Counted from the first letter of the stretch, positions 37,743 through 46,914 are shown. The stretch: DNA of 64,000 nucleotides from Nakamurella sp. A5-74 (GCF_040438885.1 NZ_CP159218.1:3286001-3350000); one strand, 5' to 3'. Program-made: numbers and translations. Notes: a model not told the origin generated them from the sequence alone.

Positions 37743-37781
37743 TGTCACAGTGTGACTCAACCATAACGTCACACTGTGACA
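37743..37781. promoter_or_regulatory. Twin TetR operators
   Basis: GTCACAGTGTGAC (37744-37756) and GTCACACTGTGAC (37768-37780) are each 13-bp palindromes. With one extra base each they form a perfect 14-bp inverted repeat separated by 11 bases. They lie between the divergent SDR and TetR genes with 24-bp centre spacing, so dimers could sit side by side. Confidence 0.85.
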
Positions 37782-37851
37782 GTATGCAAGCCACCCGCGG
37801 AGCCGTACGTCCTGGTGTTACGCACTGACACCAAGAAGTATCTTTGTGCCC

Positions 37852-38439
37852 ATGCCCCGCAGCGGCGCCGAAGCGCGCGACCGACTCGAGCGCGCCGCTC
37901 TCGAGCTCTACCGCCAGCGTGGCTACGACCAGACCACCATCGCCGATATCGCTACCGAAGCCGGTGTCACGCAGCGCACCTTCTTCCGGCACTTCACCGA
38001 CAAGCGTGAGGTGCTCTTCAGCGTCGAAGGCCGTCAACAGGAGGCGCTTGCTCGGGCCCTGGCCGAGGTGCCGAGCACGGTGCCGCCGTTAGCGACCATG
38101 CTCCAGGCGTTCCGTTCGATGGCTCCTGTCCTTGAGGACAACCGCCCGCTCGCCGTGGCGCGTCACAGCGTCATCACGGTGACCCCGGCGCTGCGCGAGC
38201 GAGAGTTGCTGAAGGAAGCGGCGTTGAGCGACGTTGTCGCCGCCGCGCTACGAGAGCGTGGCCTGCCTGACTGGCGCGCGACCCTGCTGGCCCAAGTCGG
38301 TACCGCTGCCTTGGGCCATGCAATTCACACGTGGGTCGCCGACCCGTCCAGTGACATCGACACCCTGATCGGGCGGGCCTTCGCCGACCTCCGCGCATTC
38401 ACCGACGACGACACCGCATCCGGGGCCGGCACTCGGTGA
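37852..38439 (+). CDS. TetR-family repressor
   Basis: 195 residues from ATG 37852 (GTG 37846 possible). The N-terminal HTH is clear: LELYRQRGYDQTTIADIATE, AGVTQRTFFRHFTDKREVLF. The C-terminal ligand domain is typical in length. It likely represses itself and the divergent SDR through the two GTCACAnTGTGAC sites. The ligand is unknown, probably the substrate of the SDR. Confidence 0.92.
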   Translation: MPRSGAEARDRLERAALELYRQRGYDQTTIADIATEAGVTQRTFFRHFTDKREVLFSVEGRQQEALARALAEVPSTVPPLATMLQAFRSMAPVLEDNRPLAVARHSVITVTPALRERELLKEAALSDVVAAALRERGLPDWRATLLAQVGTAALGHAIHTWVADPSSDIDTLIGRAFADLRAFTDDDTASGAGTR

Positions 38440-38460
38440 TGTTTTCGCCGCCGCTCCCAC

Positions 38461-38589
38461 CTTGCTCACGATCAGGAACTGGTCACCGTCATCGTCCTTA
38501 TCGGGCACCACATGACCGTCGCCCGCGTTCTTGGCATGCTCCAGGTCCCGCTGGACTCGGCGCCTGACAGCTGGGACACAGAGCACTGA
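38461..38589 (+). pseudogene. Carboxymuconolactone decarboxylase-like C-terminal scrap
   Basis: About 40 codons in frame to TGA 38587-38589: HDQELVTVIVLIGHHMTVAR, VLGMLQVPLD, SWDTEH. This resembles the end of CMD/AhpD-like proteins (the GHYxMTARxLxxLxV pattern). No start or N-terminal part exists upstream. It is a relic after the TetR gene. Confidence 0.6.
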
Positions 38590-38618
38590 CAACGGCAGGC
38601 TCTACCCCGGATGTGTCG

Positions 38619-39455
38619 TCACGGTTCGGCGAGGGTGCCGATGACGTGGAGGAGTTCCAGTTGTTCCACGGCGGCGGTTCCTGGTGGTGGGGTGAACCAG
38701 AGCAGGCGTTGGGTGCCGTCCTCGCTGAGCAGGCTCAGGCAGTTCAGCTCTATTTCACCGATGGTCGGGTGTAGGAGCCGTTTGCGGTCGGAGCGGCGGA
38801 TGGCGACATCCTGCCGGGCCCACAGCTCCGAGAATTCTCCGCTTTCGCCTGTGAGGCGGCGGGTCAGGTCGGAGACGAACCGGTCGCTGCCCCGGCGGGC
38901 GGCGACGGCTCGGAGGTCGGCGACGAACACCGATGATTGGTGGTGGTGCTCGTCGGGGTGATACAGCTGCCGCGACTGGGGATCGGTGAACCACTGGTAG
39001 ATGAAACTGGCGGCCAGGCCGGTCGCAGGCTTGGGCCAGCCCAGTAGTGCGGCCGCCATCCGGTTCTGTACCAGGGTGACGCTCAGGTCGCTGATGATCT
39101 GCGCGGGTGTGGCCGGGAGCCGGTCCAACAGGTCGAGCATTCCGGGGTGGACGTGCGCGTTCGGGCCGCCTTCGGGCGGTAGTGGGCGACCGGCCAGGTA
39201 GTACAGGTGGTTCCGTTCGTCCAGGCTCAGGTGTAGGGCCCGGGCCAGCGCGGCGAGCATCTGCTCGGACGGCTGCGCTCCGCGGCCCTGCTCGAGTTGG
39301 GCGTAGTAGTCGACAGACGCGCCGGCCAGGGTCGCCACCTCATCGCGTCGCAGGCCCGCGACCCGGCGCCGCGGGCCGTTGTGCAGACCCAGGTCCCGCG
39401 GATTGAGCCGGTCCCGCCGGGATTTGAGGAAGCCACCCATCTCGGTCAAGTCCAT
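38619..39455 (-). CDS. XRE-family regulator with MmyB-like ligand domain
   Basis: 278 residues. The HTH is LRRDEVATLAGASVDYYAQL followed by EQGRGAQPSEQMLAALARAL. The C-terminal part (VQNRMAAALLGW, FIYQWFTDPQSRQLYHPDE, RTHVA-like middle, GEIELNCLSLL) is the MmyB ligand-binding fold. Such regulators commonly sit beside short-chain dehydrogenase genes and repress them. It is divergent from the SDR-SDR-SnoaL-MDR operon (39674-42770). A second family member begins at 63740. Confidence 0.92.
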   Translation of the reverse strand: MDLTEMGGFLKSRRDRLNPRDLGLHNGPRRRVAGLRRDEVATLAGASVDYYAQLEQGRGAQPSEQMLAALARALHLSLDERNHLYYLAGRPLPPEGGPNAHVHPGMLDLLDRLPATPAQIISDLSVTLVQNRMAAALLGWPKPATGLAASFIYQWFTDPQSRQLYHPDEHHHQSSVFVADLRAVAARRGSDRFVSDLTRRLTGESGEFSELWARQDVAIRRSDRKRLLHPTIGEIELNCLSLLSEDGTQRLLWFTPPPGTAAVEQLELLHVIGTLAEP

Positions 39456-39673
39456 GTCGCCATTGTGGGCCCGCGACGGGCGAGTCAGCCAGGTGCTGCC
39501 AGCACCACCGGCGACCCGCCGGGCCCCGGTGTGGGTTTACCGCTGCAGGTCGGGGCTCAGCCTGGTGTTGGCGTCACCAGTACAGATGTCGCCTCGCTAG
39601 TGGCCAGGTGCCCTGGCAGGGTCGGTGAAAAGGCGGCAGGCGCCGCCGAAATCGGAAAAGGTGGGAACCGTTG

Positions 39674-40408
39674 ATGACCGGGTCGAAGGTTGCGATTGTC
39701 ACGGGCGGGTCTCGTGGCATCGGGCGGGCCGTCGCCGTCCGGCTGGCCAGCGACGGAGTCGCGGTGGCGGTCACCTACGCCACATCTTTCCAGGCGGCGC
39801 AAGAGCTGGTGGCGACCGTTCAGGGCGGCGGGGGCCGGGCGGTGGCGATCCGCGCCGATGTGGCCGGCGCTGCGCAGGTGCTGGCCCTGTTCGCACAGAC
39901 GGAGTCGCAGTTCGGTGGGGTGGACGTCGTCGTGGCCGCCGCCGGGATCATGCGGCCGGCGTTGCTGGCGCAGGCCACGGACGCGGACTTCACCGCACAC
40001 GTCCAGGTGAATATCCGGGGCACCTTCAACGTTCTGCGGGAGGCGGCCCGCCGGGTCCGCGACGGCGGACGCATCATCACCTTCTCCAGCACCACGTCGG
40101 CGTTGAACGCACCCGGCTATGGCACCTACAACGCCACCAAGGGCGCGGTGGAAGGGTTCACCCGGATCCTGGCCAGGGAGATCGGGCCCTGCGGAATCAC
40201 GGTGAACGCGATCGCCCCCGGACCGGTGGAGACGGAGTTGTTCATGGCCGGCAAGAACGTCGCCGATGTGCAGCGGCTGGCCGATCTGGCCCCGCAGCAC
40301 CGCATCGGGCAGCCCGTGGACATGGCCGACGCCGTGGCCCTGCTCGTCTCGGCCGATGCCGGGTGGATCAACGGTCAGATCGTCCGGGTCAACGGAGGAA
40401 TCGCATGA
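39674..40408 (+). CDS. Short-chain dehydrogenase/reductase (FabG-like)
   Basis: 244 residues from ATG 39674. Cofactor loop VTGGSRGIGRAVAVRLAS; AAAGI in place of NNAG; catalytic Ser in ITFSSTTSALNAP and YGTYNATKGAV (Tyr and Lys). The C-terminus ends WINGQIVRVNGGIA, as in FabG-type enzymes. It is the first gene of a coupled operon; its TGA overlaps the next ATG. The substrate is unknown. Confidence 0.9.
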   Translation: MTGSKVAIVTGGSRGIGRAVAVRLASDGVAVAVTYATSFQAAQELVATVQGGGGRAVAIRADVAGAAQVLALFAQTESQFGGVDVVVAAAGIMRPALLAQATDADFTAHVQVNIRGTFNVLREAARRVRDGGRIITFSSTTSALNAPGYGTYNATKGAVEGFTRILAREIGPCGITVNAIAPGPVETELFMAGKNVADVQRLADLAPQHRIGQPVDMADAVALLVSADAGWINGQIVRVNGGIA

Positions 40409-41331
40409 GCAACCCACAGGCCAGCGATGCTGTGCAGGTCGTCGTGGTCACCGGCGCTGGGTCCGGACTTGGCCGGGCCGTCGCCGAGAAGCTGGCCCTG
40501 GCCGGTCATATCGTCTACGCCGGGATGCGGGGCATCGCCACCCGTTCGGCAGACCGCGCGGCCGCCGCCGACGCGTTCGCCGCCGCACACGATCTTGTGT
40601 TGCGCCCGTTGGAGTTGGATGTGCTGTCTGACACCGGGTGCCGGGCTGCCATCGATCAGGTGCTGGCTGAGCAGGGCCGGTTGGATGTGGTGGTCAACAA
40701 CGCCGGGATGCTGATGGCCGGTGTCGCGGAGGCGTTCACCCCGGATCAGTTCCAGACGATCCTGGACACCAATGTGGTGTCCTGGTTGCGGATGAACCGT
40801 GCGGTGCTGCCGGTGATGCGCCGCCAACACGCCGGGACGCTGGTCTACATCAGCAGCACCACCGCGCACATCGTGGAACCGTTCATGGCCACCTACATCG
40901 CCAGCAAAGCCGCCGGTGAAGCGTTCGCCGAATCGATCGGTTTCGAAGTCACCGGGTTCGGTATCGACACCGTCATCATCGTGCCCGGCGCGTTCACCCG
41001 AGGCACCCAGCACTTCGCCCACAGCGCCGCACCGGGCGAACGCGCGGTGGTGGCCCAGTACGGCGACCTCACCGCGGTGGTCGCCCAGATTCCCGGCCGG
41101 CTGGAGGCCATCGACATCGCCCACCAGGGCCACGTAGCCGACGTCGGCTCGGTCGGCGACGCCCTGGTCGAGGTGTTGGGCAAGCCCCGCGGCTCCCGGC
41201 CGCGCCGGGTGATCGTCGATGCCCAACACAAAGGAGTGGAAGACATCGACGCGGTCACCGCCGACCGGCAGCGGGCGTTCTTCACCGCCCTGGGCATCGA
41301 GCATCTCATCGACCTCCCCGCCCTCCCCTGA
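40405..41331 (+). CDS. Short-chain dehydrogenase, long C-terminus
   Basis: 308 residues starting in an ATGA overlap after AGGA. GAGSGLGRAVAEKLALAG binds the cofactor; VVVNNAGML; catalytic Ser/Tyr/Lys in ISSTTAHIVEPFMATYIASK. The last 60 residues form an extra tail beyond the SDR core (VGDALVEVLGKPRGSRPRRV, ending LIDLPALP), seen in some steroid/retinoid-type SDRs. It is a partner of the preceding SDR. Confidence 0.9.
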   Translation: MSNPQASDAVQVVVVTGAGSGLGRAVAEKLALAGHIVYAGMRGIATRSADRAAAADAFAAAHDLVLRPLELDVLSDTGCRAAIDQVLAEQGRLDVVVNNAGMLMAGVAEAFTPDQFQTILDTNVVSWLRMNRAVLPVMRRQHAGTLVYISSTTAHIVEPFMATYIASKAAGEAFAESIGFEVTGFGIDTVIIVPGAFTRGTQHFAHSAAPGERAVVAQYGDLTAVVAQIPGRLEAIDIAHQGHVADVGSVGDALVEVLGKPRGSRPRRVIVDAQHKGVEDIDAVTADRQRAFFTALGIEHLIDLPALP

Positions 41332-41406
41332 CCAACACCACCAACCATCACCCCCCAGCACCATCACCCCCAAGCACCATTCCTGTCATCACCGAGGAGA
41401 TCGCGC

Positions 41407-41847
41407 ATGCCCGATTCACTGCAGCACATCGTCAAGACGTTCTACCGGGCGTTCTCCGGCGACACCGATTTGTTGGACGGTGTCGTCACCCCCGACTGGG
41501 AAGACATCCCGCTGGGCCCGGGGCAGGAACCCGGCCCCGATGGCATCAAACCGATGATCAAGGCAATCGGGGCGTCCTTCACCGACTTCCACATCCTCGT
41601 GCACGACGTGATCGACGGGCGCGGACCGGATGGGAACGGCAAGATCGGGGTCCGCGCCGAAATGTGCGGCACCCACACCGGCGACATGTTCGGCATCCCC
41701 GCGACCGGCCGAGCGGTTCACATCCCGATCCACGAATTTCATGACATCCAAGGCGGGCGGCTTGCTCGAACCTGGCACTTGGAGGACTGGTTCGGATTTT
41801 TCAACCAGGTCGGTCAGGCCCCGCAGATCAGCAAGGACACCCAGTGA
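41407..41847 (+). CDS. SnoaL-like polyketide cyclase fold protein
   Basis: 146 residues. The NTF2-like pattern: IVKTFYRAFSGDTDLLDGVV, FTDFHILVHDVI, VRAEMCGTHTGDMFGIPATG, and HEFHDIQGGRLARTWHLEDWFGF. Relatives include ester cyclases and many uncharacterised hydrolases. Position between two dehydrogenases and the MDR suggests one step of a small catabolic or tailoring pathway. It overlaps the next GTG by four bases. Confidence 0.88.
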   Translation: MPDSLQHIVKTFYRAFSGDTDLLDGVVTPDWEDIPLGPGQEPGPDGIKPMIKAIGASFTDFHILVHDVIDGRGPDGNGKIGVRAEMCGTHTGDMFGIPATGRAVHIPIHEFHDIQGGRLARTWHLEDWFGFFNQVGQAPQISKDTQ

Positions 41848-42770
41848 AAGCCATCCAGATCACCCGCTACAGCGACACCCCCACCCTCACCGACGTCGCG
41901 GAGCCCTCCCCCGGTCCCGGCGAAGTGCTGATCCACGTCGCAGGGGCCGCCACCAATCCCCTGGATCTGAAGATCACCGCCGGCTACATGCACGAGTTCT
42001 TTCCCGTGAAATTCCCGTACACCCTGGGCACCGACGTGTCCGGAACCATCACCGCCCTGGGTGACCGGGTCCAAGGGTGGGCGGTCGGGGACCGGGTGGT
42101 GGCCCGGCTGGATCCCTCCGCCGGCGGCGGCTACGCCGAGTTCGCGGTGGTCCCGGCCGACCAGCTGGTGACCGCGCCCACCTCGATACCGCTGTTCCTG
42201 GCATCCGGTGCGGCCACCGCCGCCGCGACCGCCTGGCAGGCGCTGACCGAGGTTGCGCAGGTTCAGGCCGGGCAGAAGGTGCTGATCCACGCCGGCGCCG
42301 GCGGTGTGGGCAGTTTCGCCGTCCAGATGGCCCACCAACTCCACGCCCAGGTCATCACCACCGCCTCCGGCGCCGGCGTGCAGATCGCCCACGACCTCGG
42401 CGCAGATGAAGTGCTGGACCACACCGCCGGGCCGTTCGGCGCCGAACTCGCAGGTGTCGACGTCGTCATCGACACCGTCGGTGGCGCGGTGGAGGAGCAT
42501 TCCCTGGACGTCCTGCGCCCGGGCGGACTACTGGTTGCCGTCCCGATGCCACCTGACACCGAACGTGCAGCCTCACGGGGGCTCCGCGCCGAATTTGTCT
42601 TCCACGCCTCCGATCCCCAGCGGCTCGCCGCCGTCACAGCGATGCTCGATGACAGCATCCGGGTTCTGCTCGACCGCACACTGGACCTCCAGCAGGGCCG
42701 CGAGGCCCTGGAATACCTTGCCGCCGGCCACGCCAAAGGTAAAATCATCCTGACCCCCTACGCTCCGTGA
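41844..42770 (+). CDS. NADP-dependent quinone oxidoreductase-like MDR
   Basis: 308 residues from GTG 41844 (GTGA overlap). MKAIQITRYSDTPTLTDVAE, AGAATNPLDLKITAGYM, and the cofactor loop IHAGAGGVGSFAVQMAHQL place it in the zinc-free medium-chain quinone oxidoreductase branch. It probably reduces an enone or quinone with NADPH. It ends the XRE-linked operon; a hairpin follows at 42836. Confidence 0.9.
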   Translation: MKAIQITRYSDTPTLTDVAEPSPGPGEVLIHVAGAATNPLDLKITAGYMHEFFPVKFPYTLGTDVSGTITALGDRVQGWAVGDRVVARLDPSAGGGYAEFAVVPADQLVTAPTSIPLFLASGAATAAATAWQALTEVAQVQAGQKVLIHAGAGGVGSFAVQMAHQLHAQVITTASGAGVQIAHDLGADEVLDHTAGPFGAELAGVDVVIDTVGGAVEEHSLDVLRPGGLLVAVPMPPDTERAASRGLRAEFVFHASDPQRLAAVTAMLDDSIRVLLDRTLDLQQGREALEYLAAGHAKGKIILTPYAP

Positions 42771-42835
42771 CCCGTCGCCGTGGTCGGCGGTCGGCAGCGC
42801 GGTGGATCCTCAGCTCAGCGATACTGCGGGGATGA

Positions 42836-42858
42836 ATGCCCTGCGCCGAGCAGGGCAT
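42836..42858 (+). terminator. Hairpin after the dehydrogenase operon
   Basis: ATGCCCTGC and its complement form a perfect 9-bp stem with loop GCCGA. A second stem (CCCGGAT) follows 11 bases later. No T-run. It likely ends transcription of the 39674-42770 operon. Confidence 0.6.
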
Positions 42859-42904
42859 CTTCCGCCCGGATCCGAAAGCATCCGGGCACGCCCGAGAGGG
42901 GCGC

Positions 42905-43463
42905 ATGTCAACCGCGGAAGGTGTGTTCAGGAATGCGACGGTGGCTGACGCCCCGGTACTGGTGGACCTGATCCGGTCGGCCTACCGGGGCCAGGCCAGT
43001 GAGCAGGGCTGGACCAGTGAGGCCGAGTTTGTCGGCGGCGACCGCATCGATGAGTCCGGCGTGTGTGAGGTGATCCTCGCGCCCGGTTCGATGATGTTGT
43101 TCCTGACCGACGGGATGCGCGTGGTGGCGTGCTGCCGACTCCAGGATCGGGCCGCGGCGTCGTCTATTTCGGGACCTTCGCAGTGGACCCGGGCGTGCAG
43201 GCACGCGGCGTGGGCCGCCGGGTCCTGGCCGAGGGGGAGTGATCGCGAAGACCAGATACGGGGCGACCAGGTTGAAAATATCTGTACTGGATCGACAAGC
43301 TCAGCTGATTTCCTACTATGAACGACAAGGCTTCACCGCACCGGAGAAATTCGGGCCCTTTCCCAGCGACCCAGTTTTTGCGCGGCCCCTGGTCCAGGAT
43401 CTGTATTTCGTCCATTTGGAGAAAGATGTGACGACGGTGACCGACGCCGATGCTCACGGCTGA
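42905..43463 (+). pseudogene. GNAT acetyltransferase, two frameshifts
   Basis: From ATG 42905: STAEGVFRNATVADAPVLVD, LIRSAYRGQASEQGW. A conserved segment VVYFGTFAVDPGVQARGVGR (the acetyl-CoA loop) then appears in a second frame from about 43150 and meets a stop after VLAEGE. The end (AKTRYGATRLKISVLDRQAQ, LISYYERQGF) is in a third frame to 43463. All GNAT motifs are present in order, so the gene was intact recently. Confidence 0.85.
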
Positions 43464-43654
43464 CAGGTCGGCGCTGCCGCTGTGCACGACTTGATCGCCT
43501 CGTTGAGTCCAGACGTTGCAGCGGTGGCCGCGCCGGTTGATGACAACATCGACTTCCGCGGGCCGGGCATGCGGTAGCGGCGGGTTTTCTCCGGTCGCTA
43601 CGACGGCCGATGACCACCCGCGGAAACGTCACAACAGCCCTGGATGTCGGCGGG

Positions 43655-44185
43655 TCATGGCGCGGCGGACAGGGTCAGCGTTTGCGAAGGTTCGTTGGAG
43701 TTGCACGGTGAGATTGCGAAACGGGGCCCGACGTATCCAGGTGGTGTGGGGTAGACCTGCACACATCGTGGGGAAGGCGTTCCGACGGTGGTCGTGACCA
43801 CGAAGTTGTACCGGTTACCGCTGCTGCCCTGCTGGGTCAACGTCCATTCGGTATTGCTGGCATCGGGTGGTACGGATCCGGTGCATGATTCCTGCCGGAT
43901 CCCGAACCGATACTGGTCCAGGCACAACCCGGAGGACTGGCTGATGATCTGATAGGTCCTGGCGGGCGCACCCGAAATCGGTTGCGACGCGAAGGACTGC
44001 GATGTACCGGCAGTGCACCGGTGACCGGCCATGTCTCCGCCGGGATCGGCGGGGGCTGCATCCAGGCAGGTGCTCTGAGCGGCAGAGCCGATGGTGCTGA
44101 CCGGTGCGGCCGCGGCTGCCTGCTCGGCGGAGCCGGCCACCATCGCGACGACCACACCGGCAATCGCCAAAGCTTTTCTCAACAT
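43655..44185 (-). CDS. Secreted ricin-B-lectin-like protein
   Basis: 176 residues from ATG 44185. A signal peptide (MLRKALAIAGVVVAMVAGSA, Ala-rich cleavage region) precedes a domain with three Cys pairs and beta-trefoil traits: STCLDAAPADPGGDMAGHRC, GLCLDQYRFGIRQESC, RCVQVYPTPPGYVGPRFAIS. The C-L-D and Q-x-x-C patterns resemble RICIN repeats, which bind sugars. It is small for a trefoil and may be a lone carbohydrate-binding secreted protein. Confidence 0.75.
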   Translation of the reverse strand: MLRKALAIAGVVVAMVAGSAEQAAAAAPVSTIGSAAQSTCLDAAPADPGGDMAGHRCTAGTSQSFASQPISGAPARTYQIISQSSGLCLDQYRFGIRQESCTGSVPPDASNTEWTLTQQGSSGNRYNFVVTTTVGTPSPRCVQVYPTPPGYVGPRFAISPCNSNEPSQTLTLSAAP

Positions 44186-44469
44186 GCGGTCTCCTTGTCG
44201 TGGACTCTGCATCATGCTGGTACTGCTTTCTCACAGTGGTCTCTGAGACATCACACGGACGGGATCTTCCACGATTCCAGTGGCGCCCCACCCACCGGCA
44301 CCCATGGATGTGAATCCCCAGCCCGAAGTCGCGGGGTCGGCGACTCCGCAAGCCGCTGCACCCGGATTCAGGCCGGCGCAACAGCAGCCGGCGGGGCGAA
44401 GAAAACGACAGGGGCGGCAGCTCACCTGCGACCGGGTGGCCGGCGGCGGGTCGGGTGCCTGGGCGCCGC

Positions 44470-44920
44470 TCAGAAAAGATCGGCGAGTTGTTCCACTTCG
44501 GCTACCGCGTCGTGATCGTGGTATTCCTGGGCGAGAACGGCCACCCGCGTGCGGGTCGCCTGGTCGAGCAGCAGACCCAGGACGGCGTCTTTGATCCGCG
44601 CCGGTTCCGGTGTTGCGGTGCCCAGCTCGACCCCGACGCCGCGAGCGGCGACCCGGGCTGCGACCGAGGGCTTGTCGTCGGTGGCACCGGCAACCACCAC
44701 GGGGATTCCGCAGGCCAGGGCCTGTTGGGTGGCCCCGAAGCCGCCGTTGGTCACGAACACGTCGGCACGGCGGAACAGGGCCCCGAACGGGATGAACCTG
44801 CTCCACCCGAGCATTGGCCGGTATCGGACCTGGCAGGTCCGCCGCGTCGCGACCCAGAGCGGCCACGACCAGGACGTCCTGGGCGGCCAACGCCTCGAGG
44901 GCAATCGTGTCCGCAGTGCA
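44470..44920 (-). pseudogene. UGT-type glycosyltransferase 3' fragment
   Basis: The C-terminal part FVTNGGFGATQQALACGIPV, VVAGATDDKPSVAARVAARG and LGTATPEPARIKDAVLGLLL is the nucleotide-sugar domain of GT1/macrolide-type glycosyltransferases. The preceding strand (AAQDVLVVAALGRDAADLPG, ANARVEQ) is in another frame, one base off at about 44805. The N-terminal acceptor domain is missing. It sits just behind the LysR gene. Confidence 0.8.
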
Positions 44921-45027
44921 ATTTCATTGGTCTGCCGGTGGAGCGCCGCGGTCAGGGTGCTGTTGCTCGACAAACCCTTGGAGGGCACCGGGGCAGCTGC
45001 GTCTCGCGTCGGGGCGTCCACCGGGCG

Positions 45028-45888
45028 TTATCGATATATTTCGGCGGCGATACGGGTGAATGAGCTGATGAGCGGGTTGGTGTTGGTCTGGTTCCAGGCG
45101 AGGATGAGACGGCTGGGCGGCATGTCGATCAGCGGCACCGACCTGAGCCCGGCGGGTAGATCGTGGACCAGGGGGGCAAGCCCGATGGTGCCGTTCCAGA
45201 GCACAGCTTGCAGGCACTCATGGATGGTGCGGACCACCGGACCGTGGCGCCGTGGCGTGTCTGTCGCGGTGCCGTTCCAGTAGGCGCGCCAGAGCGGATC
45301 GGTTCCTTCGGGCAGCTGGAACCACTCCCGGTCAACCAGCTGACGCATTTGCAGGGCGTCGTGCTGGGCGAGTGGGTCGTCGGTACGCAGGACCACCCCG
45401 ACAGGATCCGCACGCAACACGTGGGTGCCGATTCCGGTGGTGTCAAATGGCGCCCGGGTCAGGGCAACATCGACCAGGCCGGCCCGCAAGCCGGTGCTCG
45501 GGTCGGTGAAGTCCGCCTCCCGGATGGCGATGCGGACGTGTGGATGGCGCTTTCGGAAGGCGGCGGCGAGGCGGTGCCCGGCCTGCTCGCCACTGTCGGC
45601 CAGGACACCGACGGTGACGGTGGCGGCGCCGGCCACGCCCAAAACTCTGGTGCGTAGCTGGTCGGCCTGCTCCAAAAGAGTGCGGGCCTCGTCGTAGAGC
45701 ACGGCCCCGGCGGCGGTGAGGGTGACCCCGGCTGCGGAACGGAGCAGCAGCACGGTACCGAGGTCGTCTTCCAGACGTTTGATGGCTCGACTCAGCGGCG
45801 GCTGCGTCATGTGCAGTCGGACCGCAGCCCGCCCGAAGTGGCGTTCCTGAGCGACGGCCACGAAATAACTTAGTGCTCGCAGGTCCAT
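45028..45888 (-). CDS. LysR-family regulator
   Basis: 286 residues from ATG 45888. N-terminal HTH: MDLRALSYFVAVAQERHFGR, AAVRLHMTQPPLSRAIKRLE. The effector domain (VTVGVLADSGEQAGHRLAAA, ADPVGVVLRTDDPLA) is complete. It is divergent from the MBL-fold hydrolase and faces an ATACC-N5-GGTAT site, so it probably controls 46021-47336 and itself. Confidence 0.93.
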   Translation of the reverse strand: MDLRALSYFVAVAQERHFGRAAVRLHMTQPPLSRAIKRLEDDLGTVLLLRSAAGVTLTAAGAVLYDEARTLLEQADQLRTRVLGVAGAATVTVGVLADSGEQAGHRLAAAFRKRHPHVRIAIREADFTDPSTGLRAGLVDVALTRAPFDTTGIGTHVLRADPVGVVLRTDDPLAQHDALQMRQLVDREWFQLPEGTDPLWRAYWNGTATDTPRRHGPVVRTIHECLQAVLWNGTIGLAPLVHDLPAGLRSVPLIDMPPSRLILAWNQTNTNPLISSFTRIAAEIYR

Positions 45889-45897
45889 GAACCGCGA

Positions 45898-45921
45898 CGA
45901 TACCCGCACGGTATCGGGTAT
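45898..45921. promoter_or_regulatory. LysR-type operator
   Basis: CGATACC-CGCAC-GGTATCG (45898-45916) is a perfect 7-bp inverted repeat with the T-N11-A spacing of LysR boxes. It overlaps a second one (ATACCCG...CGGGTAT, 45900-45921). It starts 10 bases before the LysR start codon, in the divergent gap. Confidence 0.7.
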
Positions 45922-46020
45922 GCGGAAGTGGTGTTGGAACTCGGGCCCAACGCGCGATGGACTGGCACTATCGATCGCCTGCGAAACCAGGCGGCCAATC
46001 TTCGCAAAGGAACAGGTGTG

Positions 46021-46914
46021 ATGGCTGAATACGAACTCCCCGACCCGGTGGTGCAGATATCCGATGTCCAGGAACTGGCTCCCGACCTGGTGGTGATCCC
46101 CAACCGGCGGGTCGGGCTGGTACCCAACATCGGGATCATCGGCGGCGCGCAGGCCGTGCTGGTGGTGGACACCGGAATGGGACCGCGCAACGCCCAGAAG
46201 GTTCTGGATTTCGCGGCCGACTACGCAGCGGGTCGCAAGTTGTACCTGACGACCACCCATTTTCATCCCGAGCACGCGTTCGGCGCGCAGGTGTTCGCCG
46301 GCCACGCCACGTTCCTGATCAACCAGGCGCAGGCCCACGATCTGTCCACGAAAGGCCCCGGGTACCTGGAGATGTTCCGGGGGTTGGGCGAACCGGTCGC
46401 CCAGCAGTTGGAAGGCGTCGAGTTGGCCACCCCAGACCTGGTCTACGACGATTCGTACGAGCTGGACCTGGGCGGCCGGGTGGTGCAGCTGCAAGCCACC
46501 GGCCGGGCGCACAGTAGCGGCGACCAGGTCGTGAAGGTTCCCGATGCCGGGGTGTTGTTCACCGGCGATCTGGCCGAGACCGGGCAGTTCGCGATCTTCC
46601 CCTGGTTCCCACCGCACGACACCGATGTATCGGGCATCCGCTGGATCCAGGTGCTGCAGAACCTGGCCGCGCAACGCCCGCAGGTGGTTGTTCCCGGCCA
46701 CGGCGACGTCGGCGGCCCGCGACTGCTCACCGACGTCTCGGATTACCTTGAACTACTGCGCGATGAGACGTGGATCCGCCGGGACTCGGCCATGAGCCAG
46801 GAAACCATCGTCGAAGAGGTCCGAGCCCTGATGATCACCCGGCACCCCGACTGGGCCGCACCGGAATGGATCGCCGCCGGCGTGGGTTGCTTGTGCTCCG
46901 AACACGCGGCATGA
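46021..46914 (+). CDS. MBL-fold metallohydrolase
   Basis: 297 residues from ATG 46021. Zinc motif THFHPEHAFG (HxHxEH, with Glu where Asp is common), later GRAHSSGDQ (His), LFTGDLAE (bridging Asp) and VPGHGDVGG (His). The fold fits glyoxalase II/quorum-quenching-like hydrolases. The unusual Glu may alter the second zinc site. It is coupled to the CMD-like gene by ATGA and controlled by the LysR protein. Confidence 0.9.
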   Translation: MAEYELPDPVVQISDVQELAPDLVVIPNRRVGLVPNIGIIGGAQAVLVVDTGMGPRNAQKVLDFAADYAAGRKLYLTTTHFHPEHAFGAQVFAGHATFLINQAQAHDLSTKGPGYLEMFRGLGEPVAQQLEGVELATPDLVYDDSYELDLGGRVVQLQATGRAHSSGDQVVKVPDAGVLFTGDLAETGQFAIFPWFPPHDTDVSGIRWIQVLQNLAAQRPQVVVPGHGDVGGPRLLTDVSDYLELLRDETWIRRDSAMSQETIVEEVRALMITRHPDWAAPEWIAAGVGCLCSEHAA

